A stretch of DNA of 64,000 nt from Saccharomycopsis fibuligera x Saccharomycopsis cf. fibuligera (Eukaryota > Ascomycota > Saccharomycetes > Ascoideales > Saccharomycopsidaceae). The position numbers and the translations under genes were made by a program. The notes under the pieces were generated by a model. The model saw nothing but the letters and a program-made list of their open reading frames with translations, made no database searches and was not told where the DNA came from. The stretch covers positions 1,426,001 through 1,490,000 of the forward strand of contig CP012810.1 in NCBI GenBank assembly GCA_001936135.1, read 5' to 3'. This document shows, piece by piece, positions 62,593 through 64,000 of this stretch (the first letter of the stretch is position 1; the number at the start of each line of letters is the position of its first letter).

Positions 62593-63915
62593 CTAATTAC
62601 CGTGCAAAAACTGATGCATAAGCAAGCTTCCAGCAACACTCACATTCAACGAATCCACTACTGAACTACCATCATTAACGTCTTCGCGATAACTTTCTAC
62701 CAGCACCACATAGTCACTACGACTCAAAATATTCTTTCTGATCCCTTTACCTTCGGATCCAAGCACCAATATGCATGGGTGCACCGTAAGCAAATCTTTC
62801 AAACTATCACTATCTATAGCCTTTTCCATGCTGGCTTTCGGATCCTGGCTGAATTGCACTTGCGTTACGCCAGCACTAACAAACCTCCATCCATTAGCTT
62901 GACTTTCCAGCATGAATGTCATTGGCTTGTGAGTAGCATACAAATCCACTAATTCAAGAGCGCCACTGGAAGCTTTGGCCACCACACCATTCAATGGAGC
63001 TGAATTTTTCGCAGTAACAACCACAAAATCAGCACCTAAGAAATATGCTGATCTTATAATGGCTCCCAAATTGTATGGATCAGTGACTTCATCAATAAAT
63101 ACACCAAAAGGGTTAAATACCACTTCATCAGTACCGTTAATCTTATTACTGTTTGCATTTTTATTTAACAAAATTTTTTCTCTAACAACTTGCTTCGTCA
63201 CTGGCTCAACAATCCCACCCAACTCATCTTCAAACACTTCATATTCAGTATGCTGCAAATCTCTATTGTTAATCACTGGTCCCAATTTTTTCAACTCGGA
63301 TAACTCCAAAGGTCTAGTCTCCAAAACCACCCCATTATGCGGGTTATAATTACTCAAAATGTTCAACCGATGCTTATCCACCTGCTCCACATATATTCCT
63401 CTTTGTTTGGCCAATTGCACAATCTTATCATCTTGTCCTCCAGTCCCTTGCAAAAGCAATCGAGCATAGGAAACTCGCTTATTTGCCTCGAGGGCAGCAA
63501 GCACCGCAGAAGTCCCATAGACAAATTCACTCAAAGGATTACTAAACGACTCAACATAATTATCACCCAGTCTTCTACGACTTCTGGTTGTTTGTCTACT
63601 TTGCTGCTGCTGCTGTTTCTCTTCTTGTTCTTTAAGCTTGTATTGTTGATGGCGGAGATATGCTGGATCTTCATTGCGGTTTTTGATCTGTTGAGCATGT
63701 ACATGAGCATATTTGGTACGGAAAAATGTGTCTTTATCTTGACCAGCACGCTCCCAAGCTTTCTGGGGACGTTGTGGGAAATTACGGTCAAATGAAGCGT
63801 TTTTCTTAAATTGGGTAGTGTCGAGTGGTTTGGATCTTGACTTGCCGTAATGTTGAGCCGCCGAGGTGGTAAATTGACGGAGCGGAGTGGTGTTGGTGGT
63901 AATCTTCCGAAGCAT
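62593..63915 (-). CDS. MRM1: Mitochondrial 21S rRNA (guanosine-2'-O)-methyltransferase Mrm1
   Basis: 440 residues (Saccharomyces 412). A mitochondrial presequence (MLRKITTNTTPLRQFTTSAAQ) leads into a Gln-rich basic linker. An RNA-binding SpoU substrate-binding region follows from about 130 (FVYGTSAVLAALEANKR), then the SPOUT methylase: VTDPYNLGAIIRSA (motif 1), ILVLGSEGKGIR (motif 2) and SLNVSVAGSLLMHQFL (motif 3). It modifies a conserved G in the peptidyl-transferase loop of the large rRNA in mitochondria (family knowledge). The start lies 85 bp from the window edge, so its promoter is cut off. Confidence 0.92.
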   Translation of the reverse strand: MLRKITTNTTPLRQFTTSAAQHYGKSRSKPLDTTQFKKNASFDRNFPQRPQKAWERAGQDKDTFFRTKYAHVHAQQIKNRNEDPAYLRHQQYKLKEQEEKQQQQQSRQTTRSRRRLGDNYVESFSNPLSEFVYGTSAVLAALEANKRVSYARLLLQGTGGQDDKIVQLAKQRGIYVEQVDKHRLNILSNYNPHNGVVLETRPLELSELKKLGPVINNRDLQHTEYEVFEDELGGIVEPVTKQVVREKILLNKNANSNKINGTDEVVFNPFGVFIDEVTDPYNLGAIIRSAYFLGADFVVVTAKNSAPLNGVVAKASSGALELVDLYATHKPMTFMLESQANGWRFVSAGVTQVQFSQDPKASMEKAIDSDSLKDLLTVHPCILVLGSEGKGIRKNILSRSDYVVLVESYREDVNDGSSVVDSLNVSVAGSLLMHQFLHGN

Positions 63916-64000
63916 TTTGACTGCAGTGAATTTTGATATGATATTATCAAGAAAATCTCTTTCTTTTTATGTTCAACTATCCGAGACTCTTTCCCTTTAT

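Noticed and set aside
62418-62621. 67-codon plus ORF
   Set aside because: Overlaps the end of MRM1, Leu/Thr/Pro-rich by chance, no family signal.

Overview
The window is a piece of a budding-yeast nuclear chromosome. Genes are single uninterrupted ORFs on both strands, and I see no introns. Flanks are AT-rich with long poly-A/poly-T tracts, and proteins carry long Asn, Asp, Gln and Ser runs. Nearly every recognisable gene has a Saccharomyces counterpart, but many are longer because of low-complexity inserts. CTG codons fall where Ser or another small residue suits the family better than Leu (for example in the Sel1 repeats of SKT5). That points to the CTG-Ser clade, perhaps the Lodderomyces / Candida parapsilosis group; the species is inference.

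Layout. 0-20 kb: 5' part of ATG2 (minus, cut by the window edge), CYK3, SKT5/CHS4, TRM3 (minus), MSS2 (minus), MPC1 (minus). 20-35 kb: RSA1, MET2, an FHA-domain checkpoint-type kinase (minus), MUP1, then an unusually long 3.2 kb gap between convergent genes. 35-50 kb: a long TLC-domain membrane protein (minus), CAB2 (minus), a short TLC-domain paralogue (plus), a very large YDL206W-type cation/Ca exchanger, and an acidic nuclear-looking protein of unknown function. 50-64 kb: an INA17-like mitochondrial membrane protein (minus), a mitochondrial P-loop protein (minus), an unknown 262-residue protein, ELP6, ATM1 (minus) and MRM1 (minus).

Themes. Many products are mitochondrial: MSS2 (Cox2 insertion), MPC1 (pyruvate import), the INA17-like protein, the P-loop protein, ATM1 (Fe-S export) and MRM1 (21S rRNA methylation). 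Two are SpoU-type 2'-O-ribose methylases (TRM3, MRM1), and ELP6 adds a second tRNA-modification function. CYK3 and SKT5 both serve septum building. MET2 (homoserine acetylation) and MUP1 (methionine uptake) are sulfur-amino-acid genes with Cbf1-type CACGTG and Met31/32-type CTGTGG elements upstream.

The most unusual non-coding signal is six CTGTGG-core motifs, three of them exact AAACTGTGG, within about 830 bp at 33.17-34.01 kb. They lie downstream of MUP1 with no recognised gene for them to drive. Other items to revisit are the TLC paralogue pair around CAB2, the P-loop protein with a non-canonical Walker B, the His-rich loop of the exchanger, and three unassigned proteins. I found no convincing tRNA, rRNA, CRISPR or mobile element.
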